Below, piece after piece: positions 12,701-27,700 of a DNA stretch of 64,000 nucleotides. Positions within the stretch are counted from its first letter, which is position 1. The number at the start of each line of letters is the position of its first letter. This DNA is from Xestospongia bergquistia (taxonomy: Eukaryota > Porifera > Demospongiae > Haplosclerida > Petrosiidae). The translations under genes and the position numbers were made by a program. The notes under the pieces were generated by a model. The model made no database searches. It was not told the DNA's origin and was given only the letters and a program-made list of their open reading frames with translations. The stretch is from contig OZ014421.1 in the NCBI GenBank assembly GCA_963965975.1, positions 2,903,001 to 2,967,000 of the forward strand, read 5' to 3'.

Positions 12701-15700
12701 ATTAACTTTAATATTAAGATGAGCAACTACTTACATAGTTTTAACATAGAAGATAAGAAACAATTGTCTACCTGTAGATATTTTCAGTGTGCTTATCATT
12801 AACCCAGTCAGTCACTTAAGGCTAGCACTGCAATGAATATATCACATCATACTAGACCATTTTATACATATATATGTTGAGTAGATGTTAAATATTCTTT
12901 AACCTACACAGCATCTTAAATTGCATAGTTTAGCACAGAAGAAACAAATATAAGCATATACTTATTAATGAAAGTTTACTGAAATCACTGGGGAAAAAAA
13001 ACTGGTTTATTACAACTAAAACTAAGCCAAGCAGACAACTTGCCCTGTGATAAGGTGATTGTGCATTTACAAATTCTCTTATGCCAGGTTCACTTTATTT
13101 ATTGTCTTTTTTTATTTTAGATTTCTTAGTAATAATTCACGTAATTTTTTTAAATACAACTCTGTGTGCACAATACCAATCTTACATCACAAAGTACAAC
13201 TCTTTATCAAAAACAATACTGCTATATCAGTGTTTTTTGTAGCCTCTCCTTTTTCACAAATTACCACTTCTCCCTCTCATACCACATGACTAATAAGACA
13301 ATTAATATGAAATTATCTAACATAGAATCATATCTGACTATTGTAATGACTATGTAACAATATCTACAATAGTTTGTCATGTAAATATATTTTATAGTTA
13401 ATAAATAAATGTAAATTGAAACACAATGACAAGATATCTTAATGGAGACAATACCTAATTTGTAACTTGTTTGGACAGTAATTTAATATAATTGCTTTAA
13501 ACTTCCTACATCATATTAACCCTTAGAGGACCACTGGTACAAATTAGTGACATGCCCACCTTCATTAATAACCACTGTCACTAATTAGTTAACGAGGAAT
13601 GTTAATTAAAAGGACTTACAGTTTACTTGTTCTTATTTATACTTTTCCTTTATTAACAAAATATCACTATAATATTACCAAATTACTAATATAGAACAAC
13701 AATGAATATTGATTAGGTATTTAAAAAATAGTCAGATATTAAAACAGAGGAATATAGTAATAATGAATATGATAATAGTAGTGATAATGAACTGGATAAT
13801 GAATTCATTGAGGTTGTAATGTCCACCAGACAAATTGTTTTAAAAAAGCATGATTACATTATTTCATTACCTCATTCATAATCTTATCTTTAGTATGATA
13901 AAAGTAAGTTCATTTTGTTATGGTTTTATCAATGATGTTAAGGATATTATAAGTAGACAAATCAAATGTTGTAACTCAGTATTTTTTCATATGATCTTTA
14001 AAAGTGAACTGCTCAAGTGTTGCTTTTCCTTTCAATTGTTACATGTATTGCAGCTATTTTGTGTAAGAACAATGTAAAACTTGGTATCTAGAAAGTATAA
14101 TCTTAAAACTTCAAATGCAGGCAAATGTCTTTGTACGAGCTATTTGTTTGAAACATCTGACTTATTTCTTTCATATTGAAATAACACCTATCCAGATTAA
14201 TTTATATATATTCATATGTATTCATGTAGGAGCATGTCTATTGAATACTATCCCATTCTCTTATTGTGTGGGACATTTAAGAGCAACAAATACCATTAAT
14301 TTTCATATAATTAGCTTCAACAAATAAATGAATTCATTACTTTGCTTCTTGTTAATCTCATAATCAATCAAAGCATCTTTACATCTGTCTAAACCTATTT
14401 TAAACCATATATCATTGTAATGACTGCAAATAAAGTGACAATCAAAACCCTGGTAAAGCGAGCCATGACTTTAATTAATAAAGTTAATGATAAGCAAACA
14501 TGATTGATTTAATTTAAGATAAGCAAATACCTTTGAAGTTTTAGTAGACACAAATTGTATCATAGGTTTTTTAGAAATGCTGCAACTCACTTTTGTATAA
14601 AATATAGCAAAAGAAAAAGGAATTGTATGTGTTTTACAATCTTTGTTAAATCAATGTTAACTATGGTTTCAGGAACATTTGCTGTGATTGGATCATTTGT
14701 TAAAAAAGTAACTAAATATTTTACTTATAAAGTATTGTACAATGATATCATTAAAAAAATTCACCAGCTATGTTTTCCTTGATCAGTAAATGGAAATTAA
14801 TTTTGTTTGTCATTTGCTTTAATTGTTAAGGTCAATCAGAACCTTGACTGTAGTATAGCAATAATATATAACTTATTTGACCTTGTTGTGGTCTTTTCAA
14901 GTAAAATAAAAACAGATTAATAAACTCCATATTCATGTACATATATGATAATTACGTTCATAGAGAAATGTCAGTCCTTATCTGACAAAATAATATTATC
15001 ATTAACTGATATTAACTGATATGTAGTAACTCCACAAATGCTGAGAAGAATGGCACGTTTCTTCGCTTCAGCTCCACTATCATTAGCTACAAAATAGTTC
15101 TTAAGTCACTCTACGTATGTGTCCCATTGTTCTCTCTCTGGAAAGAATTCTCCCATGCAGCCATGTTTAGCCATTTTGACTTCTTTTTTTTTCGTGCTCT
15201 GCTTCTTCTTGACCTTTCGTCATTGACTTCTCTAGAAGATCCCTCGTGGTCTTGTGGTTTCGTGACCTCTCATCGTAGATCGCATTTCTGACCTTTCGTA
15301 CTTTACCCTTGTCGCCAAATATGTGATGTATTAACTCAGTTATGCTCAAGACTCCAAACTAAAGATCCAGCAATAACACAACATGAACATATTTATATAA
15401 TATATTGCCTAGATCACTTATGGGACAGGAAGTATGCACAATATAATGATATTCATAAGTATTACAACACAATAATCAAATAGTAATACAGTAAAGGTGA
15501 TTGCTATGTTTTCTGCCATAAATATTTTACTGTGGTATTTTGATGTTCTCTGTTACATTTTCAAACACTACCTTTCTATTTGTAGTAAGTTTAGAAAAAG
15601 CATCATCCTATATAATTGAGCTTGAAATGATTCCTAAAACTTATAATAACTAAAACTCACGGATTGACTACTTGTGAGATAATCCTCCAGTACTTCATTT

Positions 15701-18700
15701 CTCTCCTTTAGTGTAGTCAATTGAACAGGAAGAACAGCCTTCCTTCCAAACATTACCTCAAATGGTGTATATAGGGATGATGCATGCTTGGATGTGTTGT
15801 AGGCGAATACACAAGAATCAAGATACATGTCCCAATCTTCCTTTTTATCATGTGCATATTTAACAACCATGTTTTTTAATGTCTGCTTCCATCACTCATC
15901 TAATCCATTGGCCTGAAATATGGTAGACCTAAGTCAATATTGAAACACAACATACTTGAGGATGATATGGAGTGGTAAAATGTCTTTTAATGCCAAGCAA
16001 TTTCATCATCTCCTTATCAACTTCACTTCTAAATTCCCTTCCTTGATCACTTGTAAGAAGTTTGTGCAAACCCATCCTCATAAAAATCTATAAGACCAAG
16101 TAATAAAACAATACATCTATTAATATTGCCATTCTTTGAGGCTGGGTTTATGGGTCCAATGAAGTCAATACCAACATGGAACCATGGAGAATGAACTGGA
16201 AATGGATACAATTCAGGATATGATGTCAGAGGCTTCTTATTGACTCTTTGGCAAATGTCACAATTTGCAATCTATAGTTTTAGTAGCTAAAAACAATTAT
16301 GTTTGTGTTCCTTAACTAACCATTTCTTTTACATCTTTTATAACTCCCTTCCACTTAAATCTCTCCTATATTCTTGCAACTGTTTTATCAATTTCTAAGT
16401 GCCCAGATGTGATATCAATATGGCCAGCATTAGCCACTCTAATCTGTTCTGCTCTGTTCTGTACATATTTCACCATCTGTTAAATAGTAAATGTATTGGT
16501 AACACTTTTAAATAAAAATAATACAACTAACCTGCTTATCTTTCCTTGATAAATAAAACAATTCACCATCATTTACAACAAACTTCTCTGCTTTTTTTCT
16601 TATTTCTCTTTTTCTAGTAGCAGTGCATTCTTTAGAATATCTTTTTTCCACAATATAGAGGTAAAGTTCATCTACTAGATCAAATTCACCAAAATCATCT
16701 CTCCCTGCCATACTTCTCAGCTCTCTTTTCAAAAGTAACACATTACTAAAGGTCAAAGCCTTCTTTCACACTTTACTGCATTCTTTGAGTTAGCATAAGT
16801 ATTGTTCGTCAGTTTACTGCATTCTTCTAGGTTAGCGCGATTGGAATCAGCCATTTTGATCTGGTAGGACAAAAATTTACAACAGCAGACATAAAATTTC
16901 AGCAGATATGTTAAATTACTTTGTCCTAGGACAATAAATTTTTTTGGGGACAAATTTTTTCGGGACAAATCTGCCATATATTTGATTGGCAAAAGAAAAG
17001 CAACATCAATTAACCTTAATATTAAGATGATCAACTACTTACATAGTATTAACATAGAAGATAAGAAACAAATGTCAACCTGTAGATATTTTCAGTGTGC
17101 TTATAAAGGCTAGCACTATAATGAATATATCACATCATATCAGAACAATTTATACATATATATGTTGAGTAGATGTTAAATATTCTTTAACCTACACACC
17201 ACCTTAAATTACATAGTTTAGCACAGAAGAAACAAATATAAGCATATACTTATTAATGAAAGTTTACAGAAATCACTGGGAAAAACAAACTGGTTCATTA
17301 CAACTAAAACTAAGCCAAGTAGACAACTTGGCCTGTGATAAGGTACAAGTGCATTGACAAATTCTCTTATGCCAGGTTCACTTTATTTATTGACTATATT
17401 TTTATTTTAGATTTCTTGAATACTAATGCACACATTTTTTTAAAATACAGCCCTGTGTGCACAATACAAATCTTACATCACAAAGCAAAATTCTCTATCA
17501 AAAATAATACTGCTTTATTAGTGTTTTTGTAACCTCTCCTTTTTCACAAGTTACCACTTCTCCATCTCATATCAAATGACCATTAAGACAATCAACATGA
17601 AATTATCTAACATAGTATCATATCTGACTATTGTCATGACTATGTAACAATATCTACAATAGTTTGTCATGTAAATATATTTTATAGTTAATAAATAAAT
17701 GTAAATTGAAACACAATGACAAGATATCTGAATGGAGACATTATCTAATTTGACAAACACTTGTAACTTGTGTGGACATTAATTTTATATAATTGATTTA
17801 ACTTTCCTACATCATTTGAATGATATTAACCCTTAGATGATCACTGTTACAAATTAGTGACATGATCACCTTCATTAATAACCACTGTCACTAATTGGTG
17901 AACGAGGAATGTTAATTAAAAGGGAATTAGATAATGATTTCATAGAAGTTGTTGTGTTAACATTAATAACCACTAATACAAATCAAAACTTACTGTTTAC
18001 TATTTATAAAGAATGACTAGTTTAGTCACTGAAGTACTCTTTCTATTTATAAAAATAGAAGAGGTTCTCTATTATGTTAATTATTCCTGTATTAAGACAG
18101 ATTGGTTTGATAAGAGTTTTATAATGCAGTATATTAAGTCTACAGTAGTAGCTATATATACATGAACATAACTGTATAATAATTGTACCATTGACAATAT
18201 CACATAGTGGATATTTACTAGAATCATTAAAATTATGAATGTATTATGTGTTACTAGTACATTGAGTTGAAATTTATCTGTATAGTGTGTATTGTGTATG
18301 TAATGCTTCTTTGTTTTATTACTACAGAATGGCAGGACTGCATTACATTGTGCTGCATCCAATAATCATCCAGAGATCATCAAAATATTAATTACTAATG
18401 GTGCTGACATTACTGCTGTCAATAAGGTATGAAAAATTATTTTTTTATTTCATCAAGTATTCAAAGATCATAGATAATATACTAAGTATGATATTAAAAT
18501 GTTATTATAGATCAATGAGAATACTCTTTGTATTATCTGTTATTGTTTGTTAAATATGAAGACTGGTATAATCACTATTTTGTATAACTATCCTATTCAG
18601 TTTTTTAGCTATAAATTACAGCTTTATTGTGTTAGAATCATAATTAATTTGGTATCTAGGAAGTACAATATTACAATTTTTTAATACAAGGTTTATATAA

Positions 18701-21700
18701 AATGTCTTTATACTAACTATTTGAATGAAACTAATGCCTTGACACATTTTCTCATTTTGAAATTGCATCTTTTCCTGATCCGTTTGTTTATGTATGGTTA
18801 TAAGCACAGGTCCATTTTGTATTGTTTTCTGTGAATTAAGCTTCTAAGAGCAACAAATGAACTTACACAATTTACTGCCAACATTATTACCAATAAATGA
18901 ATATATTTATCATGATCATGGAAAGTTTGAACAAACTTCTAAAATTTTATTTCAACAATATAATAATAAACTACTGTCATGACATATTTGATTGTTAGTC
19001 ATAATATACTTTCTTGTTAACCTCATTTGATTGATTATGTCTAGATAGATTCCTAATATCTTGTTTCAGTCAGTATTTTATCTGCTGTGGCTAACCTACT
19101 GGTACCGGGATTGAAACTTTTCTACGTGTAATGTTGAATAAAGGGTTAAATGACCATTGCTTAGAAACATTTGTGCATGTGATCTACCTCCCTAAATACT
19201 AATGATTAACACTTTGTTCACTTTAATGAACTAAAAGAAAAATAAATGAACTGATAGTCATTCATATCTAGTCAACATTTTTATCAGCGGCAAAACAACC
19301 TCTACAGAACCAGTAAGTCATTTGGCCCTTATGTCTACCTCTTTTCTTTAAAACAGATGGAAGTTTTAATCCTTTAGAAATATTATAATAAAGTATGGTT
19401 ATAGTGTTATAACTCACCCAAAGAATTCTGTTGTATGAGAATCTTAGAAGGGCTTTCAACAACTGTCTTAATAGAATCAAAGAGAAGCCTCTTCGGACCA
19501 ACACATTCAGTAGTCTTTGTAGAAGGCTATAGTAGCCTTTAACGACTGCAAGTACATATACTTGTACCTATTTTGTAAAATATGTTTGAAACTTCTCTGT
19601 AATTGATGTAATATAAGTTACATTGTACATGTATATCTGTAAGTTTTCCCCCAGATGAGTTTGTTACAGTTGTAGTATTACCTTGATTACATTCATCTTC
19701 ACTACCAGAAGTGTCATCATCAGCAGAACCTGTTAACAAAAGAAAGAATTAATATATTATGAGATATGTATTACAGTGTACACTATAACTAGACCTTACC
19801 CCCTAAACATTAAACCTTTAACTAAACTTTAAACTGATGGCAAACTTGGCCATGAGAGGAACAATATATACATGTAAATACCTTTGTCAACTTCAACAAG
19901 AGTGATCAAAATGGACATGTGATGCTCCACTAGCAACAGAAGCCAGCTCTAATGTCAGCAGAGAAGCTTTGAGGTACTTTTCATGTTGACTAAGCTTACA
20001 TTTGCCCTTTCACTTGATTTAACTATATCAAAAGATGATGTGTTAATAGCCTTTGAGTAGCTCTGTAGTATGTATATGTCCACCACCTGTCACAAAGAGA
20101 GGGATCAAACAGAGTCTCACCAAGCTTTAACTGCAAAGCAAACATATGACAACACTGTAAGAGCATTGAGTTACAAAAGATACAACTGCAGTTTGTCAGA
20201 TTCACAACTACTTCCCTCTGTGAGGTATGGATTACATACTGACCATCTTTTTCTTCAATTTCTTAGATTTTTGGTGTTAGTTCCAGCTGTTTAATGACAT
20301 AAGAAGCAGCATAGGATTTCAGAAATTTTAAATAATTACTCTCAGGACTTCTATTTGGAAATAGGTGAGCTACTATTTTCTAAAACATCAAGACTGCCTT
20401 GTGGTCTCCTTCTGTTCTAAGGGCAGTTAAGATATCAAAGAAGCTGGAGATAAAGTCTTCAAGAGAGCTATGTCGACTGAAACTTGCTTAAGCTTGCCAT
20501 TGACACTTTCTAATCTGTTATTGGTTCTATTTAAAAACAAACACAGCTTGCCTTGAGACCCATGACCCATTCATCTTTAATTTTATGCCAGTTTTCACTC
20601 ACATTTTTTACAACATCTTTCGGAGCATCTCTCTTAAGTTGTTATATTCAGTCTATATTGAAGAGTATGCTATTTCTGTAGAAGCTCTAATGATAAAAAC
20701 CTCTGTCCAGAAATCAACCCCAACATTTCACACTTGATATCTCTATGAAATGACCGAAGTATATGAAATAAGCAAATAAGAACACAACCATTTGGTAGAC
20801 ACTACTTTAGTACATCCCTTTTCCTAATGCCTTTATTATCCATAAGAACATGGACTCTCTCCCATTCAGCATTAAACTTCTTGAATGTATCTATCATCCA
20901 TTTCATGCTACTAGCATTTTTACTTACAAGAAGACAAACTCCTATGATTTCACTTTGTCCATTTGAATCTTCACACAAGGGTAAGTACGTTGGTAGACCA
21001 AGTTCCAACAGCTTGTATGTAGCATTGATAAATATTAACTCAGGGTAAGCTTCAAATGATTGTTTTATTTGGGAATCCTGAAAGAAAGACTTTTAAAATT
21101 CTTATCTTCATCAGAATAGACTTCCACACTTGTACCTATAATACACAAATCAGGTAATGGAAATATTCTAGATTAAAAATATGTACATGTAGCACATACT
21201 GTAATGTATATTTGCCAGCTATCAAAACTACTGCCTTGGTTAATATAGTAATTATACATACCATAATTCTTCATTAGCACTTTAATGTTAGTTGTATGCA
21301 AATTATTCCTTGACTGCCCTTTATTTGAATCAAGTGATATGTTTGACAGATCCTCTAGAAGCACAACATTTCCTATCTCTTGACATAATTGTTGTTGGAG
21401 CATCTTCTTGTTGACTCTAATATGTAAGTTTTGCTGCTTTGTCTTTTTCTTCTTTATCAAGGTGTCTTTGGTGAGGAAGGTGCTTAAATAGTGCCTATAT
21501 AACATTGCCACAAGTCATTTTAAAACAAGACACTATTTCAATGCTTACCTGTGATATTTCATAGTTACGCTCACTTGAAACACTCTTCACTTCTAAGGCA
21601 GTACCACTTACATTAACACGAAGGGTAATGTGTGCTGGGCAGTCATGTTTAAATGTATTGTAAATAAAAATTATTATCATCAGCAGATGTGACAATTGCC

Positions 21701-24700
21701 CTTACTAAGTTGATCTAATCATCTTTCCTGTATCCTTGAAGGACTGCCCTCCATGTATACAGCAGTACTTTATCTTGTAACATCTTAGTTCGGGCCTTAG
21801 TACTTTTTCAACCTTTTCTTTGCGGCCATAATAGTTCTTACCGATTTATAATCGTTCAGTTTGGTCTGCAGTTCTGGAAAACTGTAGAATGGATCACCAA
21901 CATTAAGAGATAAAGCTATTCACAATCACGTGCACTAACGTTGCTAGGCAACGGTCAAATTTAACCCTTCATTTAGCTTAGTGCGGTCTTGTAGATTGCA
22001 GTGTTTTGAGAGATACAGGTGAACCTCTTCATTAGATAGACTCCTTTGACTTGATCTCCTTCTTGCTCGTGTTCTCTTTGATCTCCTTAATCATATCTCC
22101 AATGATGACTATTGGGGAATCTAGATCGCTTATATAGCATTTCCATCTTTTTCTTAGATGTCAAAATAAAGTATACAGCTTTTCGATTCGCTCTCTTCTC
22201 CTTCTGTACAATTAGCCTCTCCTTCTGTACAATTAGCCTCAATTAGGGCCTAGGGATTGGGATTCAATTTTTCCTAACGCATACTATTAGGGATACGAAG
22301 TATCCTTAGAAAATATTGAATGGACATGCAAAATATTCATAGAGTATGTTACTCATGGATACCAAAATTATGGAATGTCATATTTCCTATGACACCGGTA
22401 CAGTTAGGTTAGCCACAGTGATAATAATAAGCTAACAACATTCCATTTCCATGAAATATTTCATTGTTAGTCATAACATAGTTTCTTGTTAACCTCATTT
22501 GATTCATTATGTATAGAATAAATTCCTAATAGCTTGTTTCAGTCAGTATTTTACTTTCATGACTGCAACTAAAGTGATAGACGCATCCTCATTATGTTAA
22601 TCATGTATTTCATTGGCAATTATAAAATGGGTGGTTATTTGCTGATTGAGGTAATATGATGATTGAAGATTGTCCCTATAAAGAATAGTTCTAGAATATT
22701 TCTCAATATAAATTCATCAGTATCTCTATTTTTATGAAAACAATGATCTATCACACTATAGTAAGCCAGCATATAGTAAACTACAAAAATAGAATCAATT
22801 TTTATATATATGAATAACAAATTCAGTGAAATTTTCATAAAGAAACCTTGATTTTTTCAATTGATACCAGAACAAATACTTTTTATCTCAATTTGGAATC
22901 ACAAAATACATTATATTTACAATTTCCTTTTTTCCAGTTACAAATTGCATACATCAACTCAAGAATTGTCTTTATTAGCAAATTCTTTCTTGCTATTACA
23001 AATACAACGTCTTCAGTGTGCAACCAAAAATACATCCAATATACAAACCTCTATGAATATAATTATCATAATTATGAACACTGATCTAATTTCTAAATTT
23101 AATGCAATAATCTAATAACTTACCAACATTCCTTTTGTATATAATATTTAATTATCATTTATAAATTAATTTCTTCTGAACCATGCTAGAATGGTTAAGT
23201 AGTGATAGTTTCATGTAAGGCCATTTTAGTCCATCTTTAATACACTTGATTGGCAAATGAAAAGTAACATTAATTAACTTTAATATTAAGATGAGCAACT
23301 ACTTACATAGTTTTAACATAGAAGATAAGAAACAAATGTCAACCTGTAGATATTTTCAGTGTGCTTATCATTAACTCTGTCAGTCACTTAAGGCTAACAC
23401 TGCAATGAATATATCACATCATATTAGACCAATTTATACATATATATGTTGAGTACATGTTAAATATTCTTTAACCTACACAGCACCTTAAATTACATAG
23501 TTTAGCACAGAAGAAACAAATATAAGCATATACTTATTAATGAAAGTTTACAGAAATCACTGGGAAAAACAAACTGGTTCATTACAACTAAAACTAAGCC
23601 AAGTAGACAACTTGGCCTGTCATAAGGTACAAGTGCATTGACAAATTCTCTTATGCCAGGTTCACTTTATTTACTGTCTATATTTTTATTTTAGATTTCT
23701 TAATACTAATGCACACATTTTTTTAAATACAATCCTGTGTGCACAATACAAATGTTACATCACAAAGCACAATTCTCTATCAGAAATAATACTTTTTTAC
23801 AAATTGATTTTTACCAAAAAAATAAATTATAATAATTACCACTCTTCCCTCTCATCCTAGATTATGACTAATAAGACAATTAATATGAAATTATCTAACA
23901 TAGTATCATATCTGACTACTGTCATGACTATGTAACAATATCTACAATAGTTTGTCATGTAAATGTATTTTATAGTTAATAAATAAATGTAAATTGAAAC
24001 ACAATGACAAGATATCTGAATGGAGACATTATCTAATTTGACAAACACTTGTAACTTGTGTGGACATTAATTTTATATAATTGATTTAACTTTCCTACAT
24101 CATTTGAATGATATTAACCCTTAGATGATCACTGTTACAAATTAGTGACATGATCACCTTCATTAATAACCACTGTCACTAATTAGTGAACGAGGAATGT
24201 TAATTAAAAGGGAATTAGATAATGATTTCATAGAAGTTGTTGTGTTAACATTAATAACCACTAATACAAATCAAAACTTACTGTTTACTATTTATAAAGA
24301 ATGACTAGTTTAGTCACTGAAGTACTCTTTCTATTTATAAAAATAGAAGAGGTTCTCTATTATGTTAATTATTCCTGTATTAAGACAGATTGGTTTGATA
24401 AGAGTTTTATAATGTAGTATATTAAGTCTACAGTAGTAGCTATATATACATGAACATAACTGTATAATAATTGTACCATTGACAATATCACATAGTGGAT
24501 ATTTAATAGAATCATTAAAATTATGAATGTATTATGTGTTACTAGTACATTGAGTTGAAATTTATCTGTATAGTGTGTATTGTGTATGTATTTCTTCTTT
24601 GTTTTATTACTACAGGATGGCTGGACTGCATTACATTATGTAGCATTCAATAATCATCCAGAGATCATCAAATTATTAATTGCTAATGGAGCTGACATTA

Positions 24701-27700
24701 CTGCTGTCAATAAGGTATGAAAGATTATTTTATGATTGTATCAAATATTCAAGGATCATAGATAATATGCTAAGTATGATATTAAAATTTTATTATAGAT
24801 CAATGAGAATATATTTGTATTATCTGTTATTGTTTGTTAAATATGAAGACTGGTATAATCACTATTTTGTATAACTATCCTGTTCAGTTTTTTAATTATA
24901 AATTACAGCTATATTGTGTTAGAATCATAATTAATTTGGTATCTAGGAAGTACAATATTACAATTTTTTAATACAAGGTTTATATAAAATGTCTTTATAA
25001 CAACTACTTGAATGAAACTAATGGCTTGACACATTTTCTCATTTTGAATTTGCATCTTTTCTGATCGTTTTGTTTATGTATGGATATAAGCACAGGTCCA
25101 TTTTTTAAATTTTATATTAATTTTTTCTGTGATTAAGCTTCTAAGAGCAACAAATGATCTTACACAATTTACTGCCAACATTATTACCAATTTATTTCAA
25201 CAATATAATAATAAACTATCATTGTTCATTTCCATGACATATTTGATTGTTAGTCATAATATAATTTCTTGTTAACCTCATTTGATTGATTATGTCTAGA
25301 TAGATTCCTAATAGCTTGTTTCAGTCAGTATTTTATTTGCTGTGGCTAACCTACTGGTACTGTGATGGAAACTTTTCTTTCATTTTACCTGTAACAGTGA
25401 ATATAGGGTGAAATGACCGTTGCTTAGAAACACTTGTGCACGTGATCTACCTCCCTAGGTACTAATGATAAACTCTTTGTTCACTTTAATGAAAAATCAA
25501 TGAACTGATAGTCTGCATACGTATCTATTCGACATTTTTAACAGCTGCAAAACAACTTGTACAGAACCAGTAAGTCATTTTTGGAGGTGTAATTACTCCA
25601 GCACAACTAAAATGATACCATTCAAGGCACGAATCATAAATAATTGATTGCTCTGATTTACTGTCATGAAGTACATGATGGCATATCTTGCATAGCCAAA
25701 CATCACAGTCTTTCTTCCTTTCAACAACACCAAGTATCGTCATTTAAATATTGGCGGACCAGATGAACATCTACATTCTCATCCAGTACTGCATTTGATA
25801 CTTTCTCATCCAGTACTGCATTTGATACTTTCTCAAGACAGCACTCTATTTGATGTTCTTCAATAAGGCCACCAGTTTTGAGAGCACTTTCAATTTCTGA
25901 TGAATCAACAAACCAAGACTATATAACTGTAAAAGTATGTGTTGACAGTCATAACAGGACCATTCAGTATTACATGTACCTCTTTCTTTTTCTGAGCAGT
26001 GTTTACAACTGAAACTTTAGGTTTCTTGGAACTTTTCAATCGTTAGCTGGTAGTCCGATGGTTGTGCAGTCATGGCCATTAGGTCTATCTCTTTTCTTTA
26101 AAACAGGTGGAAGTTTTAATCCTTTAGAAATACTATAATGAAGTATGGTCATAGTGTTTTAACTCATCTAAAGAATTCTGTTCTTTGAGAGTCTTATAAG
26201 GGCTTCCAACATCTGTATTTATAGAATCAGAGAGAGGCCTCTTCAGACCAACACATTCAGTAGTCTTTGTAGAAGGCTGTGGTGACCTTAAAAGACTGCT
26301 AGTACATGTACTTGTACCTACATTGTAAAACATCTTTGAAACTTCTCTGTAATTGATGTAATCTAAGTTACATTGTACATGTATATCTGTAAGTGTTCTT
26401 CCAGATGAGTTTGTTACAGTTGTAGTATTACCTTGATCACATTCATCTTCACTACCAGAAGTGTCATCATCAGCAGAATGTGTTAACAAAAAAGGGATTA
26501 ATATATTATGAGATATGTATTATAGTGTACATAAATTGGCTACACTATAAGTAGACCTTAGTCCTTACACTTTTAAACCTTTAACTAAACCTTAAACTGA
26601 TGGCAAACGTGGCCATGAAAGGAACATGTATGCATATAAATACCTTTGTCAACTTTAGTAAGAGTGACCTCTCGATTGCTTTTCCAATGAACTATGAGGT
26701 CTATCAGTACATGTAATGGACGATCAAAATGGACATGTGATGCTCCACTAGCAACAGAAGCCAGCTCTGATATCAGCAAAGAATGTTTATGGTACTTTTC
26801 ATGTTCACTAAGCTTACGTTTGCCCTTTGATCTTGATTCAACTATATCAAACGATGAAGAGTTAAAAAATAGCCTTTGAGTAGCTCTGTAGTATGCATAT
26901 GTCCGCCACCTGTCACAAAGAGAGTCTCACCAAGCTTTAACCACAAAGCAAATATAACGACATGGTAAGAGCATTGAGTTACGAAAGATACAACTGCAGT
27001 TTGTCAGATTCACAACTACTTCCCTCTGAGAGGTATGGATTACATACTGGCCATCTTTTTCTTTAATTTCTTAGATTTTTGGTGTTAGTTCCAGCTGTTT
27101 AATGACATAAGAAGCAGCATAGGATGTCAGAAATTTTAAATAATTACTCTCAGGACTTCTATTTGGAAATGGGTGAGCTACTACTTTCTAAAACATCAAG
27201 ACTGCCTTGTGGTCTCTTTTTGTCCTAAGGGCAGTTAAGATATCAAAAAAGCTGTAATAAAGTCTTCAAGAGAGCTATGTTGACTGACAACTTGCTTAAG
27301 CTTGCCATTGGTACTTTCTAATCTGTTATTGGTTGTGTTCAAGAAACTTCCACAGCTTGCCTCGAGACCCATGACCCATTCATCTTAAATTGGATGCCAG
27401 TTTTCAATCACATATTTCACAACTTCTTTCGGAGCATCTCTCTGAAGTTATGCGTATAAGTCATTATATTTTGTGTCTTTTGAAGAGTATGCCATTTTCT
27501 GTAGAAGCTCTAACGATGAAAACCTCTGCACAGAACTTTAACCCCAACTTTTCACATGTGATATCTATACGAAATAACTGAAGTATATGAAATAAGCAAA
27601 TAAGAACACAAGCATTTGGTAGACACTGCTTTAGTACATCCCTTTTCCCAATGTCTTTATCAGCCTTAATAATGTGGACTCTAACCCATTCAGTATTAAA

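Larger units (their letters stand above)
19084..22420 (-). mobile_element. MULE DNA transposon, copy 1 (decayed)
   Basis: Left end starts gctgtggctaacctactgg (19084) and the right end reads, reversed, ctgtggctaacct (22405-22419). About 110 bases of left terminal inverted repeat continue past ttgaaacttttctacg and gaataaagggttaaatgacc. The right inverted repeat is split by an insertion at about 21990-22395. Coding relics are on the minus strand. Compared with copy 2, a stretch of about 500 bases near 19327 is deleted, removing most of a PHD finger. Confidence 0.7.
16978..22470. repeat. Large tandem duplication, first copy
   Basis: This segment, containing intron, the piggyBac-related repeat, ankyrin exon 3 and a MULE element, is repeated at 23230-28930 in the same order and orientation, offset by about 6.25-6.3 kb. 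The offset is the same at the intron start, the ankyrin exon and the MULE left end. Internal indels (a MULE deletion, a 400-base insertion) came after the duplication. Confidence 0.75.
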
